Assembly (NCBI RefSeq): GCF_027596085.1
Contig: NC_072460.1
Location: 1,304,593 to 1,368,592, forward strand
From: Anoplopoma fimbria
Taxonomy: Eukaryota > Chordata > Actinopteri > Perciformes > Anoplopomatidae
Reading direction: 5' to 3'
Length of the DNA: 64,000 nucleotides
Positions 52,711-64,000 of the stretch are shown here, in pieces; position 1 is the first letter of the stretch; each line of letters opens with the position of its first letter. A program made the position numbers and the translations under genes. A model generated the notes under the pieces. The model was not told where the DNA came from and made no database searches. It was given only the letters and a program-made list of their open reading frames with translations.

Positions 52711-55700
52711 CTGTGACAGTGATCAGCATGGGAGCCACCAGCGGCCTGTTGTTATCCAGTTTTCGGCTCAGTCGGATCTCTCCGCTGGTGTGATTCAGGA
52801 GCAGCAGGTGAAGCTCGTTCCCTCGGTCGATGGTGTAGTACAGCCTGTCTGACACATCCGGGTCGTGGGCGGGTACTCTCCCAATCACGCCGCTGGGGAA
52901 ACTGTTGGACCGGTTAGACACGAAGTTGTTGAAAATGATTTGGAAGTCCTGCAGAGTGGGCCGGTTGTCGTTCTGGTCCACCAACCGGATGCGGACAGTC
53001 GCCCGGCTGACTAGAGGTGCTGAGGTGGCCTGGACTACGATGACATACTCATTACGGGCCTCATAGTCAAGATCAATGAGTGAAGTGAGCTCCCCTGAGA
53101 AGATGTCCATCTGAAAGATCTCAGGGATGTTGCCCTCCACGATTTGGTACATGATCTGAGCGTTGGCACCTTCATCCGGGTCGGTGGCTGTGATCTGGGC
53201 CACCACAGAGCCCACTGCACTGTTTTCCTTCACTAGAACCTCAAAGTCATCAGCGGGAAAGACAGGGGCGTTGTCGTTGACGTCGAGGACTGTCACCTGG
53301 ATGTGGACGGGGGTTCGCTGAGGGGGCACGCCTCGGTCCACAGCATAGGCCGTCAGCTCGTAGAATGGCACGCTCTCGCGGTCCAAGCGGCGAACAGTTC
53401 GGACAATGCCAGATGTAGGTTCAATGGTGAAGTCTCCATCCCCGTCTTCGCCATTTTGGAAGGTGTACTGAACACGGCCATTAGCGTGTGCGTCGCGGTC
53501 AGTGGCTGAGATTTGGAGGACGCTGGTGAAAGGTGGAGCGTCTTCGCTCACTGTCCCCTGATATCTGGGGCTGATGAACTGAGGTGCATTGTCGTTCACA
53601 TCATTCACGTTCACCTCAACATATGTAGTGTCCGCTTTCTGTGGTATGCCGTTGTCTTTGGCTGTTATAGCCAAAGTGTAGGTCATCTGGTCCTCATAGT
53701 CGAGCTCTGCCTGGAGTGTTATAGCCCCTGTGGAGGTGTCGATGCGGAATTGTGGAATATTGTCCTCGAGGAAGTATGTGATTCGAGCATTTTCACCAAC
53801 GTCATCATCTGTGGCGCTTATCACAACCACAGTGCTCCCAGGTGGTCGGTCCTCATTCACGCTAATAGAGTAGTGGGCGCTCTGGAAAACAGGCCGATGA
53901 GTGTTGGCATCTGTTATGTTGATGTGCACCTGGCAGGTGTCGTGGAGTGTTCTGTCTGAGGCGGTGACTGTAAGAACGTAACGGCGCTCCTGTTTGTAGT
54001 CCAACGGGAGAGCTAACGAGAGAAGTCCAGCCCCTCCTGCTGTGCTGATGGCAAAGCGGTTTCTGGTGTTTCCTCCTGTTATCTGATAGGTCACGGCACT
54101 GTTGACATCTCGGTCCACAGCCGTGACAGTCACTACACTGGTACCAACCGACGCATCCTCATTCAGGCGAGAATAGTACTCCTTTTGCAGGAACTCAGGG
54201 CGGTTGTCATTGACATCCATCACGGTAATTGTAACACTGGCTGTCGCAGAAAGAGGCGGCATGCCATAATCCCTGGCCTCCACGCCAAAGAAAAAGTGCT
54301 CCACAGATTCTCGGTCAAGAATGGAGCTCACAGTGACCCAGCCTGTAGCAGAATTGATGTTGAATGGTGTGTCGGAGCTGGTGCCAGTCAACCTGTACTC
54401 CAGACGAGCGTTATCACTAGAATCGGTATCAATGGCCTGAATGTGGAGGATGGAACTACCAACAGGGGCGCTCTCGAGCACAGACGCCTGGAATGGTGTG
54501 GAGACAAAGATGGGAGGGTTGTCATTGACATCAGTCACCTGCACACTCACAATGCCGGTGTTGTTGGACAGAGGGGGCCGGCCGTTGTCCTGTGCACGAA
54601 CACGGAGCGTATACTCCCGTTCGGACTCATAGTCTAGCGGTGCCACAACATGGATCTCCCCGGTGACACTGTCGATGGAAAACTGCCCACGGCTGTTACC
54701 ACTGATGATGTTATAGTGAACAGCGGCGTTGCTGTCCTTGTCCTGGTCTGTGGCACTCACGCGGAGGATCTCAGAGTGAGGCCGTACATCCTCCTTCACT
54801 GCTACGACGTAGCGCTTTTCACTGAACTGTGGCACATTGTCATTTTCATCCAGAACAGTGATGAAAACTTTGACAGTGGCGGAGCGTGGCCCCGGTTCCT
54901 TCCCCTGGTCACTGGCTTCCACCTGTAGAGTGTAGTGCTCGTTGATTTCCCGGTCCACCGCTCCACGGGTTGTTATGAGCCCAGAGCGTGGGTCAATCTC
55001 AAAGGCCGCCCGTGCGATTGCAGCCGAGTCACCGACAAAGCGGTAACGGATATTGGCATTGGATGGGGAGTCCAAGTCTGTCGCTCTCAACTGTAAGATG
55101 GGATACCCCTCCTCTACGTTCTCCCTGATGGTCTCCCTGTACTCTGTCTGCTCAAATATAGGAGAATGATCGTTCCGGTCTGAAACTGTAATGGCCACCA
55201 TTGTGGTGCCGGAGAGGCGAGAGGAGCCGTGATCTGTCGCAGTGACCCGGAAGTAATGCAAATCCATGTGTTCTCTGTCTAGAATCTGAGTGCTGGTGAT
55301 GATACCTGTGTCTGGGTGGATGTGGAAGTAGTCAGATGATCGACTGTTCATCAGCGGGGCCATGGTGTAGCTCACCCTGCCTGCGTCACCTGCATCTGGG
55401 TCTGAGGCCGACATGATAATGACCGAGGTGCCGGGTGGCTGGTTCTCAGCTATTTGCACTTGGAAGTTATACTGGGAGAAATGGGGATGTCTGTTGGCTG
55501 CACGCCGAGAGCGAGGCCAGGGCATCAAAATCTTCCTCCCCCTTTCTCCCTGTGCGATTTCATCATCTGCCACTATTATCAGTCGTTCCAGGCTCCTCTC
55601 TCCCCTTGTACTGTGCCTCTCCTCCTCCCCTCCATCCCCCTCTCATCCCCCTCTCCAACCGCGTGGCTTTCATCTGCCCGGCTCTCTTTCTTCCCTCTTT

Positions 55701-56710
55701 CGCTCTCTGGCTGTGTGATGGTGGTGGTTCTACTGCCCCTATCCTGACCTTCTCCTCCCTCTGCCTCTCTCTCCTCTGCCTGGCTTGCCTTTGTTGTTCC
55801 CTTTACCCTCTCCCACTCCTCCTCCTCCTCCTCCTCTTGCTCCTCTCCCCCTGGTTCTCTCCCTCCCGTCAGCCGCGCCTCTCTCTCGCCCTCCCCCACC
55901 TGTAATTTTCCTCCCCCAACAGCGGCAGCAACAGCAGCAGACCCCTCCAAGCCCTCTCCCTCCCTCTCTGCATCCCTCTCCCTTTCTCTCTCGGCCCCCA
56001 TCTGCCGCCTATCTGACTGTCTGACACCTTCGGGCTCTAATGGCGCTTGCTTACTGGATTTTAATTGCATGTGTGCATGGTCGCCCTGCTCGGTGGCTGA
56101 ACAGTCGGTGGAAGTGCTGTCAGCGCACCCTACCTTGACCATCTCTCGCAGTGCGCTCTCCCACAGGTCTTGTTGCTGTGTCGGACCGTGCCGAGCCGGG
56201 TTGTCTATTTCAGAGTCATGTCTATATCCATTCCTGTTCCTGTTCTCCTCCTCGTCGTTGTTGTTATTACTGTTGCTGTTGAATTCTCTCCACAAAAACA
56301 CGGGCAGAGCGTCCCGTGGAGCTGTCCGTGGTGCTGGAGCCCCGTCCTCCACAGGGGGCAGGGAGGGGGGACGCCACGTGGGCAGGTTCATATCCGAGAA
56401 TAGCGAGAGGAGACGTGATGTGATGGCTGTGGCAGAGAGAGACGCGTCTGACACTCCGGGAGATCTAACAGGAAAGTTTGCAGGCGAGAGAAAGCCTGAG
56501 TCACCGGCAGACTCTGACTCTGTCTCTCTCTCTGTCTCTGGAAAGTCTTGTCTCTGGCGAGTCTCTCTCTCTGTCTCTGTCACTCTGTCTCTGTCTCTGT
56601 CTCTGTCTCTGACTCTGTCTCTGTCTCTCTCTCTGTCTCTGTCTCTGTCTCTCTGACTCTGTCTCTGTCTCTGTCTCTGTCTCTGTCTCTGTCTCTGTCT
56701 CTCTCTCTGA

Positions 56711-56766
<56 letters not shown>

Positions 56767-56819
56767 GTCTCTGTCTCTCTCTGACTCTGTCTCTCTCTGA
56801 CTCTGTCTCTGTCTCTCTG

Positions 56820-56852
<33 letters not shown>

Positions 56853-58418
56853 GTCTCTGTCTCTCTCTGTCTCTGTCTCTCTCTGTCTCTCTGGAGCAGC
56901 GTTCACTTCCTCAGCAGAGAGACGGGTCGGTTGGGATAGCTTTACACTCTCTGTTTGTATGTGAGTGGGCGTATTGAGCACCAGGCCAGGAGATCTTGAT
57001 TCGATTGATGCGCTTCTGCTGGATGTAAAACGTCGGCCTGGCGTCTCTGTGAGGCTGCTGGGGGGGGATTGGATGGGGTGGTTCCTCAGAGCTATGACTC
57101 CCTCCGGGACCATAAAACCTGCTCCGCAGCCATCCCCCATTTCTATTCTGCCCAAACAACCAAAGCGACCACCGGGAACCTCCCTGCGTTCTCCCCGGGT
57201 TTGGCTGCCCTGCCCCCTGGTTGCTGTGGCTGATTTCCCCTGTGGAAGCTCATTATCAGCCCGACACAGGAGCGTCAGAGTCGGACAAGCCAAATCGTAA
57301 TCCGGATAATTAGATAAATGAATGCATTTGTTGCCTTGGTTCACCCCTCCTCTTCGTCCAGCCTTCCCCTCTCTCCTCTTGTCCATAATTCTGACCTGGT
57401 AATACCTCGCTTTCCCCTCACGGTGAGCCCATGTACCAGGGTTAATCACTGCCGGCCCGCTCTCTTCATCTCCCCCACTCCTGCAACTAATGCACCCCGT
57501 CAAACAGCTATCATCACCCCCCTCGCTGATGCTGCTGAGATCGATCACATTGTGCCTCCCCAAATGGGAACAATTACCAGCCCTCCTGTCCTCTCTGGCT
57601 GAGCCTTCATCAGCATCCCTGGGCTCGTTGCTGCTGCTCCTGTGAGCTGTGTGATGTGTGAGGCTGTCCTGAGAGGAATAAGTTGAAAAATGACAAACGA
57701 TGTAGTTGGACTTCTTGTTGAAAAGGGGAGGACATGTGAGCGTGTAGTGTGAAGCCTCTCTGTGCACTGAATTGTATCCAGAAGGAGGATGAATGCAACA
57801 AGAGCAACCGGTTGGCGAGGGGCCAAGTGAGGGGTTCTTGGCCAGGAGGAGGGCATGTTTGTCGGGGTGGAGATGCCTGGGTGTCAGTGCAAAGAGCCTC
57901 CTCACCTCTCTCCCTCCTCTCCCATCCCTCACAAAGGCTCCACGTTGGGTGAGGTGTGGCCTCGGAGCCGGCCACCGTCTGGTCCTTTGTACTGCCCGTC
58001 TCTGAACCGGAGAGGAGGTGGAAGCAGGTGAAGCTGGAGGAGAAACAACGCCCTTCCTCCTCATCCTCCCTCCATCCACTCCCTCTCCTGCGCCGACGCC
58101 ATCAGAGCTCGACCTGATACCTGTGCTGGGAGGAGGATGAGGATGAGGAGGTGATGATGATGGTGCCAGAGTCCCCCTCCACCCATCCTGGTCCTCTCCT
58201 CCCTGCGCTCCGGAGCATCCCTCTGTCTGCGTCTCCTCTGCGTCCTCCCGGCTCACTTCCCCGGCGTCCCGGTGTCTGAGGCCGGGGGTGCACCGGCTGG
58301 AAACCCCTCCTGTGCTCACCGTCCCCGGGGTGAGGATGAACAAAGGGCCGAGGAGGAGGAGCAGGAGAGCCAGAGACGACAGCAGGAGCGGGGTGAAGCC
58401 CGGCAGCGGTGCAGCCAT
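52711..58418 (-). CDS. celsr3: celsr3 exon 1: signal peptide, N-terminal region and cadherin repeats 1-9 (part)
   Basis: First coding exon of a seven-pass atypical cadherin that acts at the cell surface in planar polarity and axon-tract formation (family knowledge). The start is the ATG at 58418-58416; an in-frame TAA lies immediately before it, and a hydrophobic signal peptide follows (MAAPLPGFTPLLLSSLALLL, then more Leu). The cadherin block reads uninterrupted from 55642 to 52711. Counting residue 1 at 55573, repeats EC1-EC8 lie near 33-140, 141-250, 251-356, 357-461, 462-563, 564-666, 667-772 and 773-873; EC9 begins near 874 and finishes in exon 2. Linkers carry DRNDHSP, DENDN, DVNDN and DQNDN calcium motifs; the EC5-EC6 linker is DANTHRP, as in other CELSRs. 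The exon ends after GTCACAG, followed by donor GTAAGA at 52710. The N-terminal part changes frame twice (see separate entries). Sequence such as DVNDNAPVFPADDFEV fits CELSR3 better than CELSR1 or CELSR2. Confidence 0.93.
55579..56910 (-). other. celsr3: celsr3 exon 1, second frame segment of the pre-cadherin region
   Basis: This frame is open between stops at 56913-56911 and 55581-55579, and differs from both flanking segments. It contains ordinary-looking protein sequence (for example MNLPTWRPPSLPPVEDGAP and LPVFLWREFN), an Asn/Ser run, a Glu run and acidic and basic low-complexity stretches. It lies between the signal-peptide segment and the cadherin block, so it is probably part of the same exon read through sequence errors or indels. 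Alternatives are that it belongs to an unrecognised intron or is non-coding. There is no domain to confirm it. Confidence 0.5.
56521..56893. repeat. (CTCTGT)/(CT) microsatellite inside celsr3 exon 1
   Basis: About 370 bp of CTCTGT, CT and CTCTGA units. On the coding (minus) strand it reads as AGACAG/GAGACA repeats, and none of the three minus frames has a stop from 56583 to 56893. It therefore encodes Arg/Glu/Thr/Asp/Gln-rich peptide in any frame, and length changes would not truncate the protein locally. One of the two frame changes of exon 1 falls in or directly beside it. Confidence 0.95.
56583..58418 (-). other. celsr3: celsr3 exon 1, first frame segment: signal peptide and pre-cadherin region
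   Basis: This frame is open from the ATG at 58418 to a TGA at 56582-56580, giving 612 codons. After the signal peptide (about residues 1-35) come Ser/Pro/Gly/Arg-rich sequence, several Cys residues and, in the last hundred or so residues, an Arg/Glu/Thr/Asp/Gln tract encoded by a (CTCTGT)-type microsatellite (56521-56893 on the plus strand). No named domain is visible. The pre-cadherin region of CELSR proteins is poorly conserved, so coding status rests on the signal peptide, the open frame and continuity with the cadherin block. The frame cannot join the cadherin block without shifts. Confidence 0.65.
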
Positions 58419-59023
58419 TTAGTCCCTCCTTTCTCCCTCTTCCTATTCTTTCTCTTTCTCTTTCTCTCTCTCTCTCTAGGTGTCCAGTTCCAGGACCGCC
58501 GGCACCGCCCGACACCTTCCCCCAGGCTCCCCCGTCTCTCCGTCGGCCTGGAGAGTTGGCATCTACCGGCTGTGGTCCGTGGAGCTGGAGGTGTGAGCGT
58601 TAGGAGCGGCGCAGCATCTCTCCTCCCGTTCATCCACATCCAACATGGCTCACACACTGACTGACTGGATGGATGGATGACTGGCTCACACACTCCCCTC
58701 TCCGGTGGTAGGCTGCTCTCCATCCATCCACACACACAGCATCACACTCTCCTCCTTCTCCTGTTTCCTCCCCTCCCCCTATTGCTTCCCTCCCTCCCTC
58801 CCTCCCTCTCCTCCTCTCTCATAATGGTTGTCTCCGGTGCACAGCAGCCATATCCACATCCACGGAGGGGATAGCCTGGATCTTACACAATCACACCGTC
58901 ATCATCTGCAGAGGTATCATCCTCACAAACAGCCCTGCAGGTTTGCCACCTCTTATCTTTATTTTATTTCTTTATTTCTTTATTTTCAGACACACCTAGA
59001 AATGATGCTGCTGCAGATGACCC

Positions 59024-59110
59024 TATTCAATTCAATTCAGTTTATTTTGTATAGCCCAGAATCACAAATTACAAATTTGCCTCAGAGGGCTTTACAATCT
59101 GTGCACATGC
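59024..59110 (-). repeat. Truncated copy of an abundant fish dispersed repeat
   Basis: Read on the minus strand, this is nearly the same sequence as 16771-16841 on the plus strand: CAGATTGTAAAGCC, TCTGAGGCAAATTTG, GGGCTATACAAAATA, then (GAATT)-like units. It is a terminal fragment of a family I know to be very common in percomorph fish genomes; I cannot give its library name with certainty. Confidence 0.75.
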
Positions 59111-59421
59111 ACCCTAGAAATGAGATTCTGACTTTTCAAATGAAATAATGCAACAGTGGGATGTTTTGCATGAATTGCAGAAAAAGGCAATTCCTAAAAA
59201 CTTTACCAAAAAGCAGAATGCAGCATCGTTTATTTTAGTAAAGCATATCTTGACTTTTATTATCGCAAAGCTTATGATGTGTATATTTTATTTATTTTCA
59301 TAAATAAGCTGCAGGACTAGATTGTCCTTTTTTTGTGTGATATCATCCTCACCAGGCTACACAGATAATAATCCAGCCCAGTGACGTAAGCTATGAATCG
59401 TCAGGTTAGTTCTAGTAAAAG

Positions 59422-59429
59422 TGACGTCA
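59422..59429. promoter_or_regulatory. Consensus CRE-like palindrome TGACGTCA
   Basis: A perfect TGACGTCA octamer lies about 1.0 kb upstream of the celsr3 start codon. A related TGACGTAA occurs at 59382-59389, exactly 40 bp away and in the same orientation. CREB/ATF proteins bind this palindrome (established). Function here is not shown by sequence alone, and single octamers can arise by chance. Confidence 0.35.
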
Positions 59430-62400
59430 TCTCCTGTATGATCACCGATGAGTAATTCATAAATCACGTGCACACACACACACAATCATGGGAAACAGAG
59501 AAATTCCAATTCTATAACTCTAATATGAATAATGTGTTCTGTGGAAGGATGAACTATATTATGGTTTATTGGCTGTAACAGTCCCACAGGGGTTCATATT
59601 TCTGCCATGGAAGGAGCCACATGTATCATTCTGTAGGATTAGTGGGATTCATTCCCATGTTAAAGGCACATCCAGCAATCATCCCAATTTAACATTAATT
59701 TGGCTAAACGGGCAGATCCATTTCCTGATACTTGTTGGAAAAATAAATCTAATTATGCAAATATGTAGGCTACATATTTCCTCCAGTATTCACTCACCAC
59801 CATCTTCCCATTCCAGCTCATAGTGTGTGCTGGGTGGTGTACAGTGTTCTAATGACACGGCTAAAATTGAACATGATTTCTTCCTGGGGCTGATGGGACG
59901 TGATGCACGAGGCGTGTCAGTCAGGGGAGGCCGAGGAGCAGCCACATGTGAGCCCAAGTGCTGCAGTCTCCACAATCCTGCTCTTGCGTGACTCCTGTCT
60001 CAGGATCAAAATTGATTTTGGTATAAATACCAAAACTCAGGTACCATATCAGCACTAAATCAAAAACCTTCAAACAATAGAGCTGTATACAATACTGTAC
60101 AACAATGCTACTGTACTGATCTTATTGTTATTTGTGATGGAAGCTGTATTGTTTAGTGTATAGTGTATTATTTACTATTAGTTGATGTATACTTAAACAA
60201 CAATGAAAAAAAGATGTTATCGTGTTTATCATGCACACTTAGTTAAGGTGCAGCCAACACTAAATCAATTAAAACTATATTTTGTGAATGACAACAACAC
60301 AGTTTGTAAGTGTATGTGTGCCCCAGGCTGTTTGGATACCCGCCTCTGTTTTTCTTTTTCAGAGCTGGAGCTTGGAGGACAGCCACAGCAATATGTTGTT
60401 CCACAAGACAGATCCCTTTTTCCAAATAAGATTTGAATGCACAAAATAAAAAAATGCTCTCCCTCCCTTCCTCTCTCCCCTCTGTGGGTGTCAGCGGCCT
60501 CCCTCCAGCCTCGCGCTCTGTCACCAGGATTTGTTACCGTTTTCAAGCGTTGCTCCAACACCCTCACACGCCTCAGTCAGTCAGCGTGATTACAACAGAA
60601 TGTAGGTTATTGTGGCGCAGGCCGGCGGCGTTAACAGGATTTGGTGCGTGTCGGGGGAGCGTGAGGACGTCTAGACAAGTTGTGACGAGGCAGCGTGTGA
60701 AGCAGTCTGACAGATATGACTCCGTTTACCCATTCATTAATGATACTTTAGATGTAATCATACTTTTTCAACCAAGGAGGGGGCTTTTCCTTTTTCTTCG
60801 CCACCCATCAGAGAGGTCAGAGGTCAAAGTGACCCCTGAGGCTAACAGGGGTTCAATTAAACACATTCAATGGCACTTCATTGGGGTTCAAAACTTGAAT
60901 ACATCCAGTTGAATCAAGGTTTTTCCTCTTGCTGCTTTGCCTCCAACATCTCCTAAACGGCAGTGGTATAATGTTATAATGTTCCTCACTGGGAAATTAA
61001 CCCTCTTCAGCTATTACTGTTTCAGTTCCAGTGATTGTAGAGCGCCATTGCCAGTAATTAAATCTCATTCTTCTCTGGGAGTGAGATTGAAATGCAGTCA
61101 GGGAAAAACTGCAGTATATCTAATACATCCCCCACTGAAATGAGAAGTTTTGCTTTCTCCAGTGGGAAATATTGCTTAAAGTAAGATTTTATTGTGCCAA
61201 ACAGTGTTTGTTTTCTCTGGCAAAGTAACAGAGAAATCCCTTTTTTTTGTATTAGGGGGTGTAATGTATAAGTAATGTAACAAATGGTACAATAACCCAC
61301 CGCTTTAACGCTAATCATAGTGCACATAACAGAGAGAATAACACAGCATATTTCAAATGAAGAGTATTCCCACTCGACATTACAGAATATGAAAACTAGT
61401 TTAATCCGTGTATGCCCTTGAAAGTCTTTGGGATATTAATAGTCTTTGGTCTATCAGGGGAAGTAACATCCAGACAGCAGTGAATCCGCTTGGGGAAAAT
61501 TTCTGTCATGAAGTGATTCTGATTCCTATTCTGGAAGATGGACGGTTAATTACACTGAATGGGAACACTTATAATGTAAAAATGTGAAAAGTCTTTGTCC
61601 ATTTAGAAACTTGTTGAGATTGTTCAGATTGTCACCCCAAATGTTCATGAATCTCATTTGCAATTTTGAAGAATAGTGGTTGTTCTAGAGAATCAGTATA
61701 AGTAATTCATTATCAATGCTAGAAGAACCCCCCAATAAAGAGAAATTGATCTGGAAATGCCACCTTAAATCTATACAGAATATACAGTAAAGACAATACC
61801 AGTAAACAGAAATACAATATTACATTGTATTTATTTGTTGTTGTTTTATCTGTACTGTATGGACCATGTGTCTGAAATAAAGGTTGAATAAAATACATGA
61901 ATGTATCTTCAAGCGAGAAGGTGAAATATCAGGGACGACCATAAGTGCCGTGAGCTTTCAACATACTTATTCATACTTGACTTTTGGAAAGCAGTGTCGG
62001 ATTACATCACAGACCTTAAGAGGAAAAATCCAAAATTCACCCTCGAAAACTCTTCAAAGTAATTCGGTCAGATCAAATAATAATCTGCCATAAATGGACT
62101 GGGGCTGATCCCTGCTCGTCTGCACTGCTCAAATTAAGTTCACAAAATGATTCAGCATGCCTGCTTAGATATACACATGAATTATTATTGGACTATTTCT
62201 TCTCAATTTTTTATTTATTTAAATATAATAAGTTAATAGGAATTTGCATTCAGGATGTAACCGTTTCATGTCCACCTTTATTTTTAATCTGAGTGGCTGG
62301 TCAGATTAATGAGGTTGAGTAGGAAGTCTAATAGACAGAGTGTTGAGTGACAGCGATGAGGGACTGCTGTGCCACTTAAAGCTATTTATAATGGATCAGA

Positions 62401-64000
62401 GAGGCTGGACGGACTATAAACACTAAACGAAGCTGACTGACAGACAGTTACTACAGCACCCTGTGGGGCTGTGACATCAGAGGGAGACACAGAGAGAGAG
62501 AGAGAGAGAGAGGATGATGGGAAGGGAGTGCGGGAGAAAGAGAGACTGGGAAAATAGGGTGAGTGATGATTGACTGGAGAAGGGGAGGGGTGGGAGTGAG
62601 AAATGAGAAATGAGTGAGGAAGGAGCAGAAAGTTACTGTAACTGCTGTAACACATGGAAATTGAAAAATGACGGTGTGATTTTTTTCTGGCTGCAGGAGA
62701 CTTAAATCTGCTCCCGCTGACTTTACATGAAAGGTGGAAGTTTTCAACATGAAGCTGGATGTTGTAGAACCATAGCTACAAAGTGCATTATCAACATAGG
62801 AAATCAATATTATCCCTCTGCTCACTGAACAAATGCTTACTGTTATACGGAAATATGCATCATCACTTTCATCCAAAACGCACAGAACATTTTACTTTTC
62901 TGTTTCTGCACTCTCAAAATGGGATAAGGAACCAAGAAACAATGACTTAAGGTTAAAGAAACGCAGACAGACATGCTTAAAGAGTGAGATTGAGGTGAAG
63001 AGGAGGAAAAACGACAGAGGTAATTAGAATGAGAGTTGAGCCGTATATGGAGACCTACTGCCAGTGTCTGAAGCGGATTCTTTAAAAACAAACGCTGATC
63101 TTAAATTTGTGCATCTAACAGTCCGTCCATCGACATCAGCCAAAGCATCAGCAACCCAAGGCCATCTCATTCAGGTCTAATTACATTAGGCTATTTAATC
63201 ATTACATTCCAAGCAATCAAACTCCCATTTACTGATTGAAACCTTGACAAGTGTACATATAAACCAGACCAACCCCAAGACTGGATAAGTGAGACAGGCT
63301 TTGAAGGTTTAGACCTATTTCACAGCACCACTGCTCATAAAGAGGGAGGGATGAAGGCTGACGTGATGTCGTCCAGCAGACCCTTGCTGATACTGTTTGT
63401 ATCACTGGTTTACCATTTTCAATTTCCAGTGTGGATTCCCTGTAGACATGCATGTACTGCTTCATACACAGTGGCCTGACCTCAACCTGCATGTATTTGT
63501 TTATTTCAGTGAGTAGTTCCTACATTCCCCAGAACGTTTTTCAATTCCTTCTTTTATAACTGTGGACTGTAGTTATAGGAGAAGAGATTGATAGCCAGGG
63601 ATTTTTTTCTTGACTTATCGTTACATTTCTGGTCTATTATATCTAACATGTCAGTGGAGAAAAATGTTCTATCTATTTGCCAATTCTGCAAATAATAACC
63701 TGTATGATTTTTACATGTCAGTGCAAAGTGGCGGTCCTGACTAAACCTGATGCTCAAATTGATCTTTCTGGTAGCTGAAAAATATTCTGCCATCAATGTC
63801 CAATGTAGCTGCCATAGGTAATATCCAATATATATTATTTCTAATCCGCCATATAAACAAGAACAGATACGCCACCGTACGATGCAGGGCACATTGCAGG
63901 TAGCTGCTTTTCTAATGTTGTGAATTGAGCTGGTTCATTCCGGACCACGGCTACCCGCTGCGAAGACCTTTCAAATGGGACTTTTGACTTTGTCTTTCCT

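Larger units (their letters stand above)
58419..64000 (-). other. 5' flank and presumed 5' UTR/promoter region of celsr3; no other gene seen
   Basis: Upstream of the start codon the minus strand has a purine-rich stretch (about 58430-58480) and GC-rich sequence to about 58660, consistent with a 5' UTR or CpG-type promoter. I see no TATA box and cannot place the transcription start. Further out lie one truncated dispersed repeat (59024-59110), two CRE-like octamers (59382-59429) and AT-rich sequence. The open frames in this part are short and resemble nothing known to me. Confidence 0.5.

Noticed and set aside
53513..54637. Long plus-strand open frames opposite the cadherin exon
   Set aside because: They are antisense shadows of strongly conserved cadherin coding sequence and have no features of their own.
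60430..60920. Plus-strand open frame of 159 codons upstream of celsr3
   Set aside because: No recognisable domain or splice context, and it overlaps opposite-strand frames of similar length.

Overview
The window is vertebrate, most likely teleost, nuclear DNA. The signs are a multi-exon gene with GT-AG introns, long (CA)n/(TG)n, (GA)n and (GATA)n microsatellites, and interspersed repeats of kinds known from fish genomes. I see one protein-coding gene. It lies on the minus strand and fills about 58.4 kb: the 5' two thirds of celsr3 (cadherin EGF LAG seven-pass G-type receptor 3, the Flamingo/Starry night family). The gene reads from right to left. It starts at an ATG at 58418 and runs off the left edge of the window, so the later EGF/laminin-type repeats, hormone-receptor domain, GAIN/GPS region, seven-pass membrane domain and cytoplasmic tail are not here.

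Layout from high to low coordinates. Positions 58419-64000 are 5' flank, holding a solo copy of a dispersed repeat and a pair of CRE-like sites. Exon 1 (52711-58418) encodes the signal peptide, a very long low-complexity N-terminal region and nearly all nine cadherin repeats. Intron 1 (17.3 kb) is rich in microsatellites. Exon 2 (35110-35453) completes the last cadherin repeat and the adjoining region. Exon 3 (32546-32834) carries two EGF modules. Intron 3 is 12.4 kb. Exons 4-8 (12402-20171) carry a third EGF and the first laminin-G domain. Exon 9 (11765-11890) is an EGF. Exons 10-13 (7006-10515) carry the second laminin-G domain and the start of another EGF. Intron 13 continues past base 1. 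All 12 splice junctions inside the window have GT donors and AG acceptors, and the codon phases agree across every one.

The assignment to celsr3 rather than celsr1 or celsr2 rests on paralogue-specific residues recalled from the human proteins, for example [10 protein letters not shown] in the second EGF and DVNDNAPVFPADDFEV between cadherin repeats 7 and 8.

The most notable structural point is exon 1. Upstream of the cadherin repeats the open frame changes twice. Stop codons confine the two shifts to 56583-56910, inside a (CTCTGT)-type microsatellite, and to 55582-55642, a short G-run-rich stretch. Both shifts have the same sense. Sequence or assembly errors in low-complexity DNA are the simplest explanation, but a real lesion or unrecognised splicing is possible. 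Other observations are a (UG)n tract just inside the first 5' splice site, inverted TG/CA arrays able to fold in the pre-mRNA, a Bkm-like GATA/GGAT array, a cluster of RFX-type half-sites, a LINE 3' end, a MITE-like element and several degenerate intronic tandem repeats. I found no sign of a previously undescribed biological system.
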